64,000 nucleotides of DNA from Bifidobacterium asteroides DSM 20089. GTDB lineage: Bacteria; Actinomycetota; Actinomycetes; Actinomycetales; Bifidobacteriaceae. This document shows, piece by piece, positions 27,504 to 36,874 of this stretch. The translations under genes were made by a program, and so were the position numbers. Position 1 is the first letter of the stretch. Every line of letters starts with the position of its first letter. The stretch is from assembly GCF_002715865.1 (NCBI RefSeq), contig NZ_CP017696.1, forward strand, positions 1,674,001 to 1,738,000. The letters are read 5' to 3'. The notes beneath the pieces are model-generated. The model worked only from the letters and a program-made list of their open reading frames with translations, was not told the DNA's origin and ran no database searches.

Positions 27504-29093
27504 CTACTTTTCCTCGTGGTAGGACTTCTCGGTGTTAACGTTCCAGACGTTGGTCTTGTCGGCACGCCCCGATTTGATGTTGGCCACAGCTTCCATGGAT
27601 GTGGCCATGGAGTGGTCCTGGTTGTTGTAGTGGTGCTGCCCGTTGCGGCCTACACAGTAGAGGTTGCCGAAGGAGTCCAGCCATTTGACCAGCTCCGGCA
27701 TCTGGGCGTAGGTGTCGAAGTAGGCCGGGTAGGCCTTGACCACCCGCTCCCGGTGCGAGTCCAGCACGTCGGTAGGGCCGTTGATGATGCCCATCCGGGT
27801 CAGCTCCTTGATGGCGAAGTCAGTCGTCTCCTGATCGCTCATGCTCCAGAAGTCATCGCCCTCCTTGCAGAAGTACTCCAGACCGATCCAGACAGTGCCG
27901 TCCACATTCTTGACCATGTAGGGGCTCCAGTTGTTGAAGATCTGGATGCGGCCCATCTTGTAGCCGGGGTCCTGCACATAGATCCAGCAGTCAGGAACGA
28001 TGGGCGGATCGCCCAGGGTCTTGATGGAGGTGGTGTTGCGGATGCGCAGGTGGCGGACCAGCAGGCCAACGGTCACGAAGTCGCGGTAGGGCAGACCCTG
28101 AGCCACTCTGACCATTTCCTTATCGGTGGAGGGCTCCTCGTGGGCAATGGCCTCCACCAGGTCCTTGATGGGCATGGAAGAGATGATCTGATCAGCCTTC
28201 AGGGTCACCTCTTTGCCATCAGCGTTGCGATAGATCACACCGGTCATGTGGCCATCGCTCTGGGTCAGTCCGATTACGCGGGCATCGGTGATCACGTGGA
28301 CCCCATGCTCCACATTGCGCCGCTCCACGGTCTCCCAAAGCTGCCCTGGACCCAGCTTGGGATACCAGAACTCCTCGATCAGGCTGGTTTCGACCTGATG
28401 GGCATCACGCTTCTTGGGCAGCAGCTTCTGGAAGGCGTTCTTGAGTACGCCCATGATGCTGAGCCCTTTGACCCGCTGGGCGCCCCAGTCGGCGCTGATC
28501 TCGCGGGGATGGCGACCCCAGAGCTTTTCGGTGTATCCCTCGAAGAACATGGAGTAGAGTTTGCGGCCGAAGCGGTTGATATAGAAGTTCTCCAGATTGT
28601 CCTCGGGCAGCTTGTGGACGACGGACTTCAGGTAACTGAACCCGGCCTGCATGGTCAGCTTGAAGCCCATGGCCTTGAGGGTGTTGAGCGTCAGGGAAAT
28701 GGGATAGTCGAAGAAGTGGTGGTTCCAGTAGATCCTGGAGACTCGGTGACGCTTGAGCATGACCCGGTCGGTCTTCTCCGGATCAGGGCCACCAGGCTCC
28801 AGGTCGTGGTGGCGACCAAGTTTTTTGTCGTCATAGGAGGGTGCCCCTTGCAGAGGCAGGACATCCTTCCACCAGTCCATGATCCGGTCATCCTTGGAGA
28901 AGAACCTGTGGCCACCGATGTCCATGCGGTTGCCGTTGTGTCGAACTGTGCGGGAGATGCCGCCGAATTGCTCAGTGGCTTCCAAAACGGTGACATCATA
29001 TTGCTTATCACCGCCATCCTTGACCAGTTCCCATGCCGCCGTCAAGCCGGCAGGACCACCGCCGATGACGACTACAGACTGTTTGTGTTCCAT
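27504..29093 (-). CDS. FAD-dependent oxidoreductase related to UDP-galactopyranose mutase
   Basis: A 529-residue flavoprotein. The start at 29093 follows GGAGGATGGC and opens directly into the dinucleotide-binding motif VVVIGGGPAGLTAAWEL. The second glycine-rich element FGGISRTVRHNGNRMDIGGH and the C-terminal CVGRNGQHHYNNQDHSM match the NAD(P)/FAD amine-oxidase-like superfamily that includes protoporphyrinogen oxidase and UDP-galactopyranose mutase relatives. The protein is longer than ordinary mutases and its substrate is uncertain. It is encoded just past DUF2469 (136 bases) in the gatCAB direction. A role in cell-surface sugar synthesis is plausible but inferred only from distant similarity. 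Confidence 0.8.
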   Translation of the reverse strand: MEHKQSVVVIGGGPAGLTAAWELVKDGGDKQYDVTVLEATEQFGGISRTVRHNGNRMDIGGHRFFSKDDRIMDWWKDVLPLQGAPSYDDKKLGRHHDLEPGGPDPEKTDRVMLKRHRVSRIYWNHHFFDYPISLTLNTLKAMGFKLTMQAGFSYLKSVVHKLPEDNLENFYINRFGRKLYSMFFEGYTEKLWGRHPREISADWGAQRVKGLSIMGVLKNAFQKLLPKKRDAHQVETSLIEEFWYPKLGPGQLWETVERRNVEHGVHVITDARVIGLTQSDGHMTGVIYRNADGKEVTLKADQIISSMPIKDLVEAIAHEEPSTDKEMVRVAQGLPYRDFVTVGLLVRHLRIRNTTSIKTLGDPPIVPDCWIYVQDPGYKMGRIQIFNNWSPYMVKNVDGTVWIGLEYFCKEGDDFWSMSDQETTDFAIKELTRMGIINGPTDVLDSHRERVVKAYPAYFDTYAQMPELVKWLDSFGNLYCVGRNGQHHYNNQDHSMATSMEAVANIKSGRADKTNVWNVNTEKSYHEEK

Positions 29094-29229
29094 GCCATCC
29101 TCCTGAAGACAAATAAAATCATTATTACTGTATCCAGGCCTTCCATAAACCCAGGTTTCCAATCGACTTCCCACACGAATTCCCGCCATTGCGTGGAGTA
29201 AACGTAATGAGAACCATTCTTTTCACCGC

Positions 29230-29544
29230 TTAGCCCAACGAATCGGGGATGTCGATGTCCGTCTTCTGCACTTCCTCCACATTGACATCTTTGAAGGTGA
29301 CGATGCGGACGTTCTTGACGAACCGGCTGGACCGGTAGACGTCCCAGACCCAGGCATCGGTCAGCCGGACGTCGAAGTAGACGTCCTGCCCGGCGGATCG
29401 GACGTTGAAGTCCACCTTGTTGGCCAGGTAGAACCGCCGCTCGGTCTCGACCACGTAGGTGAATAGCTTGATCACGTCCCGATACTCGCGATACAAGGCC
29501 AGTTCGGCGTTGGTCTCGTAATTGTCGAGATCCTCGGCACTCAT
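29230..29544 (-). CDS. DUF2469 family protein
   Basis: A 104-residue conserved actinobacterial protein of unknown function. The typical family wording is present: SAEDLDNYETNAELALYREY, LFTYVVETERRFYLANKVD, DAWVWDVYRSSRFVKNV and TFKDVNVEEV. Its ATG overlaps the stop of the acetyltransferase gene as ATGA, so the two are translationally coupled. It is soluble, with no signal or membrane segment. Confidence 0.9.
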   Translation of the reverse strand: MSAEDLDNYETNAELALYREYRDVIKLFTYVVETERRFYLANKVDFNVRSAGQDVYFDVRLTDAWVWDVYRSSRFVKNVRIVTFKDVNVEEVQKTDIDIPDSLG

Positions 29545-30704
29545 CGACTACCTCCATTCGCGCGATCACGGCCATGACCAAGCGTACGCCACCAGGCGCG
29601 CTTGGAGCGCTTGGACTCAGACGACCCATAGGCCCAATCCGATGCCGTATGCTCCTCGCCAGGCTGCTCGGCGGTCGACCCCCCGGAACCGGACTCCTCC
29701 GCATCCTTGGCGTCCGTCTGACCAGAGCCCGTCTTCTCATCACTCCATCCGCCGGATCCTGCATGGCCTTCAGCAACTTCTCCTGAACGCGGACCATCCG
29801 TCGGGGCCTGATTGGCCTTGTCACCTGATGCCTGCGTGTCCTGAGATGCCGGGGTGGCCTCCTTGGACTCGGCTTCGCTGATACCGCCATCCTCATCCGC
29901 GGCGTATCCATGTGCAACAAGGGCTTCTGCCACACCAGGATTTTCGCGGATGACATGCATGCCAAACGCATTCAAAGAACGGATGGGATCATACTCGTCG
30001 ACCAGGGCGTCCATGACGATCTGATCCTGATACTTGCCATTCTCGGCATCCCAGAGCGCATCACGCGAGGTACCCGAGATCATGAAGCCCAGGGACTGAT
30101 AGACGGAGATGGAACGTGTGTTTTTCTCTGGCACAGCCACCCAGATCCGGTGCAGGCCCAGACCCGTAGGAGCAGCCGCGTACCCGTAGGTCATGATTCT
30201 GGGCATGGCATCCCGGGAATAGCCGCGCCCGCGGAAATGCCTGCCCAGGACCACCTGAATCCTGGCCGAGCGGGACCAGCCGTCCACATCAATCAGGAAG
30301 ATCATGCCGATGACCCCCTTGGTGGCATCGGCATCGGGCGAGCCGTCCTGGTCGGTGTCCGCATCAGTGACCATGGCCCAGGCCAGGGTACGGCGGGACT
30401 CTGGATCGCCCACGCCCGAATCACGGGCGGCCAGACCCTTGGACCAGGCCACCGACCGACGCACCCAGGCGTTGACCACGGCCCGTTCGGCGCTAGGCCC
30501 CTTGCCGGTGATGCCGGTGGAATTGTAGAAGGCCTCCAGCTGATCCATTGCCGTCAAGTCGGCGATGACCGCCGGACGCAGGTGCAACATCTCGCCCCGG
30601 ATGTAGGGAATCTCAATCCGGTCGGGCAGCTGCCTGCTCGCCACATCGTCAGATTCCTCGCTTTGCGTTTGCGGTCGGTCATTGCCCCTGCCGCTCATAG
30701 ACAT
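29541..30704 (-). CDS. GNAT family N-acetyltransferase with acidic tail
   Basis: A 387-residue protein. The ATG at 30704 follows GGAGG by seven bases. A short polar N-terminus precedes a RimJ/RimL-type GNAT fold (about 30-225) with IEIPYIRGEMLHLRPAV, the acetyl-CoA loop region LGRHFRGRGYSRDAM and HRIWVAVPEKNTRSISVYQSLGF. A further domain of about 45 residues is followed by a low-complexity tail (about 265-387) full of Ser, Glu, Asp, Gly and Ala, which ends in a basic patch. Members acetylate protein N-termini or small amines; the substrate here is unknown. It overlaps DUF2469 by four bases. Confidence 0.82.
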   Translation of the reverse strand: MSMSGRGNDRPQTQSEESDDVASRQLPDRIEIPYIRGEMLHLRPAVIADLTAMDQLEAFYNSTGITGKGPSAERAVVNAWVRRSVAWSKGLAARDSGVGDPESRRTLAWAMVTDADTDQDGSPDADATKGVIGMIFLIDVDGWSRSARIQVVLGRHFRGRGYSRDAMPRIMTYGYAAAPTGLGLHRIWVAVPEKNTRSISVYQSLGFMISGTSRDALWDAENGKYQDQIVMDALVDEYDPIRSLNAFGMHVIRENPGVAEALVAHGYAADEDGGISEAESKEATPASQDTQASGDKANQAPTDGPRSGEVAEGHAGSGGWSDEKTGSGQTDAKDAEESGSGGSTAEQPGEEHTASDWAYGSSESKRSKRAWWRTLGHGRDRANGGSR

Positions 30705-30835
30705 CACGTCACCTCCATGATCGCCACCCTGCGATGGCAATCAATTGTAATCCCTCGCCCCTGGGAAAACCATGAGAGGCCGGGCGGGTCCGCCGGTCCG
30801 AACCCGATGGGACAAGGCCGGCGGACCGGGCGCGG

Positions 30836-32338
30836 TCAGGACTTAGCGATGCGCTCCATGACGATCTTGCTGACCGCCTTGGCATCGGCTTGGCCCTTGG
30901 TGGCCCGCATGACCGCTCCGATAATGGCGCCCATGGGCTTCATGTTGCCGCCTTTGAGCTTGGCCACGATGTCCGGGTTGTCCTTGAGGGCCTGATCGAC
31001 AGCGGCATCCAGAGCCCCATCGTCCGAAACCACCTGATAGCCGTGCTTCTTGACGACCTCGGCAGGCTTGCCCTCGCCGGCCAACACACCGGAGACGGTC
31101 TGCTTGGCCAACTTGTCATTGAGCTTTCCGTCAGCGATCAGCTGTTCCACATCGGCGACATCCTGAGCCGAGATAGGCAGCTCCTGCAGACTGACCCCAC
31201 GGGCGTTGGCTTCGCGGGAGATCTCGCCCAGCCACCACTTGCGGGCTCCGGCAGCCGTGGCGCCGGCCTTGACCGTATCCTCAATCAGATCCACGGCATC
31301 CGCATTGACCGCGTCCTGCATCTGCCGGTCTGTGAAGTCCCATTCCTTCTTGAGACGGGCGCGGCGCTCACGCGGCATCTCAGGCATCTGGGCCTTGAGT
31401 TCCTCGATATGGTCCTTGGTCACATGGACCATGACCAGATCGGGGTCAGGGAAGTACCGGTAATCGTTGGCATCGGTCTTGACACGGCCGCCTGCCGTGG
31501 TCTGCGTGGACTCATCCCAGTGACGGGTCTCCTGCAGCACCTCCCCGCCGGACTCCAGCAGGGCCGCCTGACGGCGGATCTCGTAGGTCAGCGTCTTCTC
31601 GATGCCCTTGAAGGTGTTGACGTTCTTGGTCTCCGACCGGGTTCCCAGAGGGGCGTCCGGCCCGGCATGCAGGGAGACGTTGACGTCGGCGCGCATGTTG
31701 CCCTGCTCCATTCGGGCGTGGGAGATGCCCAGGGCCCGGACGATGTCGCGGATGGCCCGGACGTAGGCCCCGGCCACCTCGGGGGTGCGCGCCCCGGCGC
31801 CCTCGATGGGCTTGGTCACGATCTCAACCAGAGGAACACCGGCACGGTTGTAGTCCACCAGGGAGTGGTCGGCGCCCTCAATACGGCCGTCGGCCCCACC
31901 CACGTGGGTGTTCTTGCCGGCGTCGTCCTCCACATGGGCCCGCTCAATGGGCACACGGAAGATGCTGCCGTCGTCCAGCTCCACGTCCAGATAGCCCTCG
32001 CCGTTCAGGGGCTTGTCGTACTGGGAAATCTGATAGTCACGAGGCATGTCCGGGTAGAAGTAGTTCTTCCGGGCGAACTGGCTCCACTCGTTGATCTGGC
32101 AGTGCAGGGCCAGACCCAGCTTGACCGCATAGTCGATGGCGGTCTTGTTGACCACGGGCAGGCTGCCAGGCAGGCCCAGGGAGACCGGGGTCAGCTGGGT
32201 GTTGGGCTCGCCGCCAAACTCGATATGGGCCGGGCAGAAGAGCTTGGTGTTGGTGCAAAGCTCGACATGGACCTCCAGACCGAACACCGGGTCATACTTG
32301 GCCACGGCATCGGCGTACTTCATCAGTTTTTCAGCCAT
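30836..32338 (-). CDS. gatB: Aspartyl/glutamyl-tRNA amidotransferase subunit B
   Basis: A 500-residue subunit of GatCAB, which amidates Glu-tRNA(Gln) and Asp-tRNA(Asn). GatB binds the misacylated tRNA and transfers the amide. Signature segments: [50 protein letters not shown], and the C-terminal YqeY-like helical domain ([10 protein letters not shown]). AAGGAAACGG lies before the ATG. It is the last gene of the gatC-gatA-gatB run, 24 bases after gatA. The [11 protein letters not shown] loop is a reliable family marker. Confidence 0.97.
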   Translation of the reverse strand: MAEKLMKYADAVAKYDPVFGLEVHVELCTNTKLFCPAHIEFGGEPNTQLTPVSLGLPGSLPVVNKTAIDYAVKLGLALHCQINEWSQFARKNYFYPDMPRDYQISQYDKPLNGEGYLDVELDDGSIFRVPIERAHVEDDAGKNTHVGGADGRIEGADHSLVDYNRAGVPLVEIVTKPIEGAGARTPEVAGAYVRAIRDIVRALGISHARMEQGNMRADVNVSLHAGPDAPLGTRSETKNVNTFKGIEKTLTYEIRRQAALLESGGEVLQETRHWDESTQTTAGGRVKTDANDYRYFPDPDLVMVHVTKDHIEELKAQMPEMPRERRARLKKEWDFTDRQMQDAVNADAVDLIEDTVKAGATAAGARKWWLGEISREANARGVSLQELPISAQDVADVEQLIADGKLNDKLAKQTVSGVLAGEGKPAEVVKKHGYQVVSDDGALDAAVDQALKDNPDIVAKLKGGNMKPMGAIIGAVMRATKGQADAKAVSKIVMERIAKS

Positions 32339-32362
32339 TATGATTCCGTTTCCTTCCGATGC

Positions 32363-33916
32363 CTACTTGGTCGATCCCTGATCCAGGCCATCCAGCCAGG
32401 GGGTGGACAGCTTCCGGGAGATGGGCCCTCCCCACTGCTCCTCCAGGGCCGCCTCAAGTGCAGCGGCAGGCCTGTACATGACCTCGTCGCGCATCTGGGG
32501 GGCGAAGAACTGGAAGCCGACAGGCAGCCCGTCGTCGCTGAGCCCGGCGGGAATCGACATGGCGGGGGTTCCGGCCAGGTTGGCCGGAATGGTGGCCACG
32601 TCGTTCAGGTACATGGCCAGCGGATCGTCCATCTTCTCGCCGAAACGGAAGGCCGTGGTCGGCGAAGTCGGCGATACCAGGACATCGGCCTGCTCGAAGG
32701 CTTTTTCGAAGTCGCGGATGACCAGGGTGCGGACCTTCTGGGCCGAGCCGTACCAGGCGTCGTAGTACCCGGCGGACAGGGCGTAGATACCCAGGATGAT
32801 CCTGCGCTTGACCTCGTCGCCGAACCCGGCCTCGCGTGTAGCGGCCATCATGTTGGCGGCCGTCTGGGGAACGCCCTCGGGGGGCATGACCCGCAGGCCG
32901 TAGCGCATGCCGTCGTAACGTGCCAGGTTGGAGGAGACCTCGGAGGGCATGATGATGTAGTAAGCAGCCAGCGCGTAGGGGAAGTGCGGGCAGGAGACCT
33001 GAACCACCTGAGCGCCCATGGATTCCAGTAGCGAGACAGCCTCGTTGAAGCGGGCCTCGACGCCAGGCTGGTAGCCCTCGCCACCCAGCTCCTTGACAAG
33101 ACCCACCTTGAGGCCCTTCAGGTCACGCTTCTGACCCTGCCGCGCGGCCTGGGCCAGAGGGGGAACCGGCTTGGGAATGGATGTGGAGTCACGACGATCA
33201 TAGCCACCGATGACCTCCTGCAGCAGTGCCGCATCCAGCACTGACCGGGAAACCGGACCAATCTGATCAAGGGAGGAGGCCATGGCTATGGCCCCAAACC
33301 TGGAGACACCACCGTAGGTGGGTTTGACACCCACGGTGCCGGTCAGAGATCCGGGCTGGCGAATGGACCCGCCGGTGTCGGTACCCAGGGCCAGCGGAGC
33401 CTCAAAAGCGCCGACAGCCGAGGCCGAGCCGCCACCAGAACCGCCTGGGACCCGTTCGGTGTCCCAGGGGTTGTGTGTGGGCTTGAAGGCCGAGTGCTCA
33501 GTGGAAGACCCCTGGGCGAACTCATCCAAGTTGGTCTTGCCCAGAATAGGCATACCCGCGGCCTTGAGTTTTTTGATGACAGTAGCGTCGTAAGGCGGCA
33601 CCCATCCCTCGAGGATCTTGGAGGCAGCCGTGGTGGGAATGCCCTTGGTGACGATCATGTCCTTGATGGCAATGGGAACGCCGGCCAGTTCCGGCAGCCC
33701 CTCGGCCCCATCATGAGCCAGGCGCTGGTCGAAGGCGTCAGCCTGCTCCAGGGCCTGATCGGCGCTGACATGCAGAAATGCATCGATGCTGGGCTCGGCA
33801 GCCTCGATCACATCCAGATGAGCCTGAACCAGTTCACGGCTGGAGACCTGCCCCGACCGCAACTGTGCGGCCATATCGGAGGCGGATTGCTTGACCAATT
33901 CTTCCTGTGCGCTCAT
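32363..33916 (-). CDS. gatA: Aspartyl/glutamyl-tRNA amidotransferase subunit A
   Basis: A 517-residue glutaminase subunit of GatCAB, in the amidase signature family. The catalytic triad region is visible: Lys in [10 protein letters not shown], and the Ser-Ser pair in the Gly/Ser-rich stretch [20 protein letters not shown] with [10 protein letters not shown]. The ATG at 33916 follows GAGGAG and lies four bases past the gatC stop; an upstream ATG five codons earlier overlaps gatC and is less likely. Together with GatB and GatC it provides the amide for Gln-tRNA. Confidence 0.97.
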   Translation of the reverse strand: MSAQEELVKQSASDMAAQLRSGQVSSRELVQAHLDVIEAAEPSIDAFLHVSADQALEQADAFDQRLAHDGAEGLPELAGVPIAIKDMIVTKGIPTTAASKILEGWVPPYDATVIKKLKAAGMPILGKTNLDEFAQGSSTEHSAFKPTHNPWDTERVPGGSGGGSASAVGAFEAPLALGTDTGGSIRQPGSLTGTVGVKPTYGGVSRFGAIAMASSLDQIGPVSRSVLDAALLQEVIGGYDRRDSTSIPKPVPPLAQAARQGQKRDLKGLKVGLVKELGGEGYQPGVEARFNEAVSLLESMGAQVVQVSCPHFPYALAAYYIIMPSEVSSNLARYDGMRYGLRVMPPEGVPQTAANMMAATREAGFGDEVKRRIILGIYALSAGYYDAWYGSAQKVRTLVIRDFEKAFEQADVLVSPTSPTTAFRFGEKMDDPLAMYLNDVATIPANLAGTPAMSIPAGLSDDGLPVGFQFFAPQMRDEVMYRPAAALEAALEEQWGGPISRKLSTPWLDGLDQGSTK

Positions 33917-33920
33917 CGTC

Positions 33921-34217
33921 TCACTCCTCACCCAGAATGCGCGGGGCCACGAACATGCCCGACTCGGTGACCGGAGCCCCTGAAAGTGCAGCCTCCTGGG
34001 TCAGCGGTTCCTCAGCCTCATCAGGGCGCAGATAGGCCTCCAGAGGAATGGGATTGGCGGTGGGGGGCACGTCGTCGCCGGCCACCTCCTGAACCTTGGT
34101 GATGGAATCGGCGATCACGTTGAGTTCGCCCTTGAGGCGGTCAGCCTCCTGATCGGTCAAAGCAATACGGGCCAGATCGCCCAGGTGCTTGATCTCTTCA
34201 CGTGTAAAAGTTGGCAT
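33921..34217 (-). CDS. gatC: Aspartyl/glutamyl-tRNA amidotransferase subunit C
   Basis: A 98-residue linker subunit that holds GatA and GatB together. The N-terminus [20 protein letters not shown] and the central [18 protein letters not shown] are typical. The ATG at 34217 matches the family start; an in-frame ATG four codons earlier is part of the -10 box region. There is no useful Shine-Dalgarno sequence, and a -10 box seven bases upstream suggests the message starts at the ATG. It is the first gene of gatC-gatA-gatB, which probably continues into the acetyltransferase and DUF2469 genes. Confidence 0.95.
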   Translation of the reverse strand: MPTFTREEIKHLGDLARIALTDQEADRLKGELNVIADSITKVQEVAGDDVPPTANPIPLEAYLRPDEAEEPLTQEAALSGAPVTESGMFVAPRILGEE

Positions 34218-34224
34218 ACCTCTT

Positions 34225-34230
34225 ATCATA
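34225..34230 (-). promoter_or_regulatory. -10 box for a leaderless gatC mRNA
   Basis: TATGAT on the minus strand lies seven bases before the gatC ATG. TTGCGT, 15 bases further up, could be a -35 box, though the spacing is short. Confidence 0.5.
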
Positions 34231-34260
34231 TGGGTGCTCTATGACACGCAAAAGGCAGGC

Positions 34261-35229
34261 TCAACCGATGTCTACGCGCCGGAAGACCAGGGTTCCCAAA
34301 GCACAGGATAGAGCCGTCCAGGCCATCATAATCAGGCCCGCCTGCCACCATGTCGGCCACCATCCGACGCCTGTCCCTGACACCCGGCCCATGCCCGTGA
34401 GGAAAGTGCCCAGCAGGCTGGCTGGGGTCAGCCTGAAGGGGATCCGCAGCCAGCCGACAGGAAGGCTCAAACCCCTCAGGAGGCCCAGAATCAGTGGCAG
34501 GATCAAGGTCAGCCCCAGGAACAGGCCGATTCCGCCGACCTTGGATCGGCTCAAGGCACCCAGACCCAGGCCCATCAAAGCAAAGAGGACCAGCATGAGC
34601 GGTCCGCCCAGAAGATCGACAAGAGCGAGCCCGGGCTTGGAGGCAGACAAGGCACCAGATCTGCCTGACAGAAGCAGGGTTGCCAGGATCCAGCTGAGCA
34701 GCAGGCCCGCTTGTGCCGCTAACCAAGTCAGCAAGGCCAAGGCAAGGCCCTTGGCCATCAGAACCATGCCCCGACGAGGATTGGCCGTCAGTGTGCTCTC
34801 AATGGTGGCGCCGGAAAACTCACGCGTAAGGACCAGAACCCCCAGAATGCCCGCCACAAACATGCCCGGAAACAGGCCGAAAACGGCTGTCGTCCAGAAA
34901 AGGCCACTGGAGGCAGGCAGGAGGTGAGCCAGGAGGTGATCGGTCTGCCGAGCCAGGCCAGCCATAAGACCGGTGCTCAACGGCTGTAGGAACATGACAA
35001 TCAGGAGCAGAACCCGGGTCGATCGCAGGGAGAACATCTTGCGCAGCTCCCCTCGAACCGCCCCTGAAAGGGTCAACTGACCGGAGGGCCGACGCAAATC
35101 CAGGAGGGACAGCCGCGAGGTCCGACGCAACCGGGTAAAGGCGGAGCCATGCCGTGGGGTTGCTTTATCAGATCCCGTGGGTACCTCTCGTCGGCTCCGG
35201 CGGACTTGGCGACCGTTGTCGGCACTCAT
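34261..35229 (-). CDS. ABC transporter permease, ABC-2 type
   Basis: A 322-residue membrane protein with a basic N-terminus of about 65 residues and six predicted membrane helices. The order (first helix, long outer loop, paired helices, then LTREFSGATIESTLTANPRR) fits ABC-2-type permeases that pair with the DrrA-like ATPase upstream. Its ATG overlaps that gene's stop as ATGA, so both form one transporter. The exported substrate is unknown; relatives handle drugs, peptides or lipids. Confidence 0.83.
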   Translation of the reverse strand: MSADNGRQVRRSRREVPTGSDKATPRHGSAFTRLRRTSRLSLLDLRRPSGQLTLSGAVRGELRKMFSLRSTRVLLLIVMFLQPLSTGLMAGLARQTDHLLAHLLPASSGLFWTTAVFGLFPGMFVAGILGVLVLTREFSGATIESTLTANPRRGMVLMAKGLALALLTWLAAQAGLLLSWILATLLLSGRSGALSASKPGLALVDLLGGPLMLVLFALMGLGLGALSRSKVGGIGLFLGLTLILPLILGLLRGLSLPVGWLRIPFRLTPASLLGTFLTGMGRVSGTGVGWWPTWWQAGLIMMAWTALSCALGTLVFRRVDIG

Positions 35230-36152
35230 GGCCGCGCATCCCCTCTGCCATGGATGACATCCTTGTAGGCCTGTTCCAGGGAAACCTCCTCCTGCTGAAA
35301 CTCATAGAGCACCACACCCTCCTGGGCCAGAATCGAGGCTGTGGAAGCCAGGGGCGCACCCTGGATGCGGAAGCGGGCGGCATCCGGCGGACAGCTCTCG
35401 TCTGGCGGCAGACGGGTGATGCTGATTCCGGCCGCCGTGGCCAGGGCGGCCTTTAATTGGTCGGGCTGCGGCGTCACCGCATAGAGAGAGTCACAGGAGT
35501 GCTCACCAATGAACCGGGCCACCGTCGTTCTCTCCAGGATCCGTCCCTTGGCGACGATGACCAGATCATCGGCGATTTGAGCCATCTCGTCTATCTTACG
35601 GGAGCTTAGGAGGACTGCCCTGCCCCGTGAGGCAAGACCGCGCCAGATGCCCCTCACCCGCTCGGCTCCCTCCGGGTCCAGCCCATCAAGGGGCTCATCC
35701 AGAACCAGGTTGTGTGGGTCACCCAGAAGGGCTGCGGCCAGGGCTAGTCGCTGACTCATCCCCAGAGAGAAGGAACCCGCCGGCCTGTCGGCGACCGATT
35801 GCAGGCCAACCATCTCCACCACCCGGTCCACCCGGCGGTGATCAATGCCATTGACCGCAGCCAGTGCCATCAGGTGTTCCCTGGCCTTGCAGGCAGGATG
35901 GGCGTTGCGTGGATTCAGTACCGCTCCCGCTGTCCGCATGGGCGATGAGAGCCGGACGAAGGACTGGCCATCGAACAGGACCTTGCCCGAATCAGGACGA
36001 ACCAGCCCCAGTGCAATGCGCAGTGTGGTCGACTTGCCGGCGCCTTTAGGCCCCACAAACCCGGTCACCCGACCGTCCCTGGCCGTGAAGGAGACACGGT
36101 TCAGTGCCTTGCGGGAGCCAAAGCGCTTGGTGAGCGAGTCGAAGACAATCAT
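35226..36152 (-). CDS. ABC transporter ATP-binding protein with altered H-loop
   Basis: A 308-residue ATPase of the CcmA/DrrA type. Walker A is GPKGAGKST (34-42, with Lys in place of the usual Asn), the signature is SLGMSQRLALA (129-139), and Walker B with D-loop is LVLDEPLDGLDPEG. Where family members have the switch histidine (SSHLLSEM), this protein has LLSSRKIDEM with Arg at 185. The C-terminal extension of about 90 residues is also typical of the family. Start and stop overlap its neighbours by four bases (TrmH before, permease after). Function as the motor of the adjacent permease is likely, but turnover may be slow or absent. Confidence 0.85.
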   Translation of the reverse strand: MIVFDSLTKRFGSRKALNRVSFTARDGRVTGFVGPKGAGKSTTLRIALGLVRPDSGKVLFDGQSFVRLSSPMRTAGAVLNPRNAHPACKAREHLMALAAVNGIDHRRVDRVVEMVGLQSVADRPAGSFSLGMSQRLALAAALLGDPHNLVLDEPLDGLDPEGAERVRGIWRGLASRGRAVLLSSRKIDEMAQIADDLVIVAKGRILERTTVARFIGEHSCDSLYAVTPQPDQLKAALATAAGISITRLPPDESCPPDAARFRIQGAPLASTASILAQEGVVLYEFQQEEVSLEQAYKDVIHGRGDARP

Positions 36153-36874
36153 GGCAGGGTCCCCTGCTCTGACTGACCCGCCACCCCGGCATGCTGGCAG
36201 ATCCAGGAGTGCATGGCCACGGCAGCCGCGGCACCGGCGTTGATGGAGCGGACCGATCCGAACTGGGAGATGTAGACCACGTCGTCCGCCAGCTCCAAGG
36301 CCTTCTCAGACAGGCCAGGCCCCTCGGCACCGAACATGAGCAGGCAGTGACGAGGAAAGCGGTAGGTCTCCATTGGGACGGCCCCGGACACGTTGTCGAT
36401 GGCGATCATACGGGGCATGGATTCCCCCAGCCCAGCTGTCTCTTCTCGCAGGTTGGCCGTCATGGTTGCTACGTCGGGGTCGTGAACCACGTGCTGGTAA
36501 AGCTCGGTCATCAACGAGCCCTTACGGTTCCATTTGTGGGGACCGACTATGTGGACGCGGCGTGCGGCAAAGGCGTTGGCTGTACGGACCATGGATCCGA
36601 TATTGAAGTCGTGGGTCCAGTTCTCCACAGCCACCTCGAAATCATGACGGCCCCGGCGATCCAGGTCGTCCCGAATGGCCTCGACCTTCCAGTAGCGGTA
36701 CCGATCCAGGACGTTGCGGCGATCCCCCTGTTCCAGCAGTTCAGAGTCATAGCGCGGGTCCGTCGGCATGGGCAGCTCAGGATGCTCCTCCTGCCAGGGG
36801 CCGACCCCCACCTCGCGGAAGACCGGCTCATCCGAGGCCATGGCCGCTCGGGTCACTGGATCAGGCTCCCTCAT
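36149..36874 (-). CDS. TrmH-family RNA 2'-O-methyltransferase
   Basis: A 241-residue SPOUT methyltransferase that adds a methyl group to a ribose in tRNA or rRNA. The three knot motifs are intact: NIGSMVRTANAF, LLMFGAEGPGLSEKA and ISQFGSVRSINAGAAAAVAM. The N-terminal 80 residues are an extra region found in actinobacterial members. In other actinobacteria the same gene lies next to pyrE and near clpB, as here. Its start and stop overlap neighbours as ATGA on both sides. The exact RNA target is unknown. Confidence 0.9.
   Translation of the reverse strand: MREPDPVTRAAMASDEPVFREVGVGPWQEEHPELPMPTDPRYDSELLEQGDRRNVLDRYRYWKVEAIRDDLDRRGRHDFEVAVENWTHDFNIGSMVRTANAFAARRVHIVGPHKWNRKGSLMTELYQHVVHDPDVATMTANLREETAGLGESMPRMIAIDNVSGAVPMETYRFPRHCLLMFGAEGPGLSEKALELADDVVYISQFGSVRSINAGAAAAVAMHSWICQHAGVAGQSEQGTLP

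Noticed and set aside
27516-29201. Open frame of 561 codons antisense to the flavoprotein gene
   Set aside because: Mirror frame of a real gene in GC-rich DNA; the opposite strand carries clear FAD motifs.
30890-33031. Open frame of 713 codons opposite gatB and gatA
   Set aside because: Antisense frame; gatB and gatA motifs on the minus strand are unmistakable.
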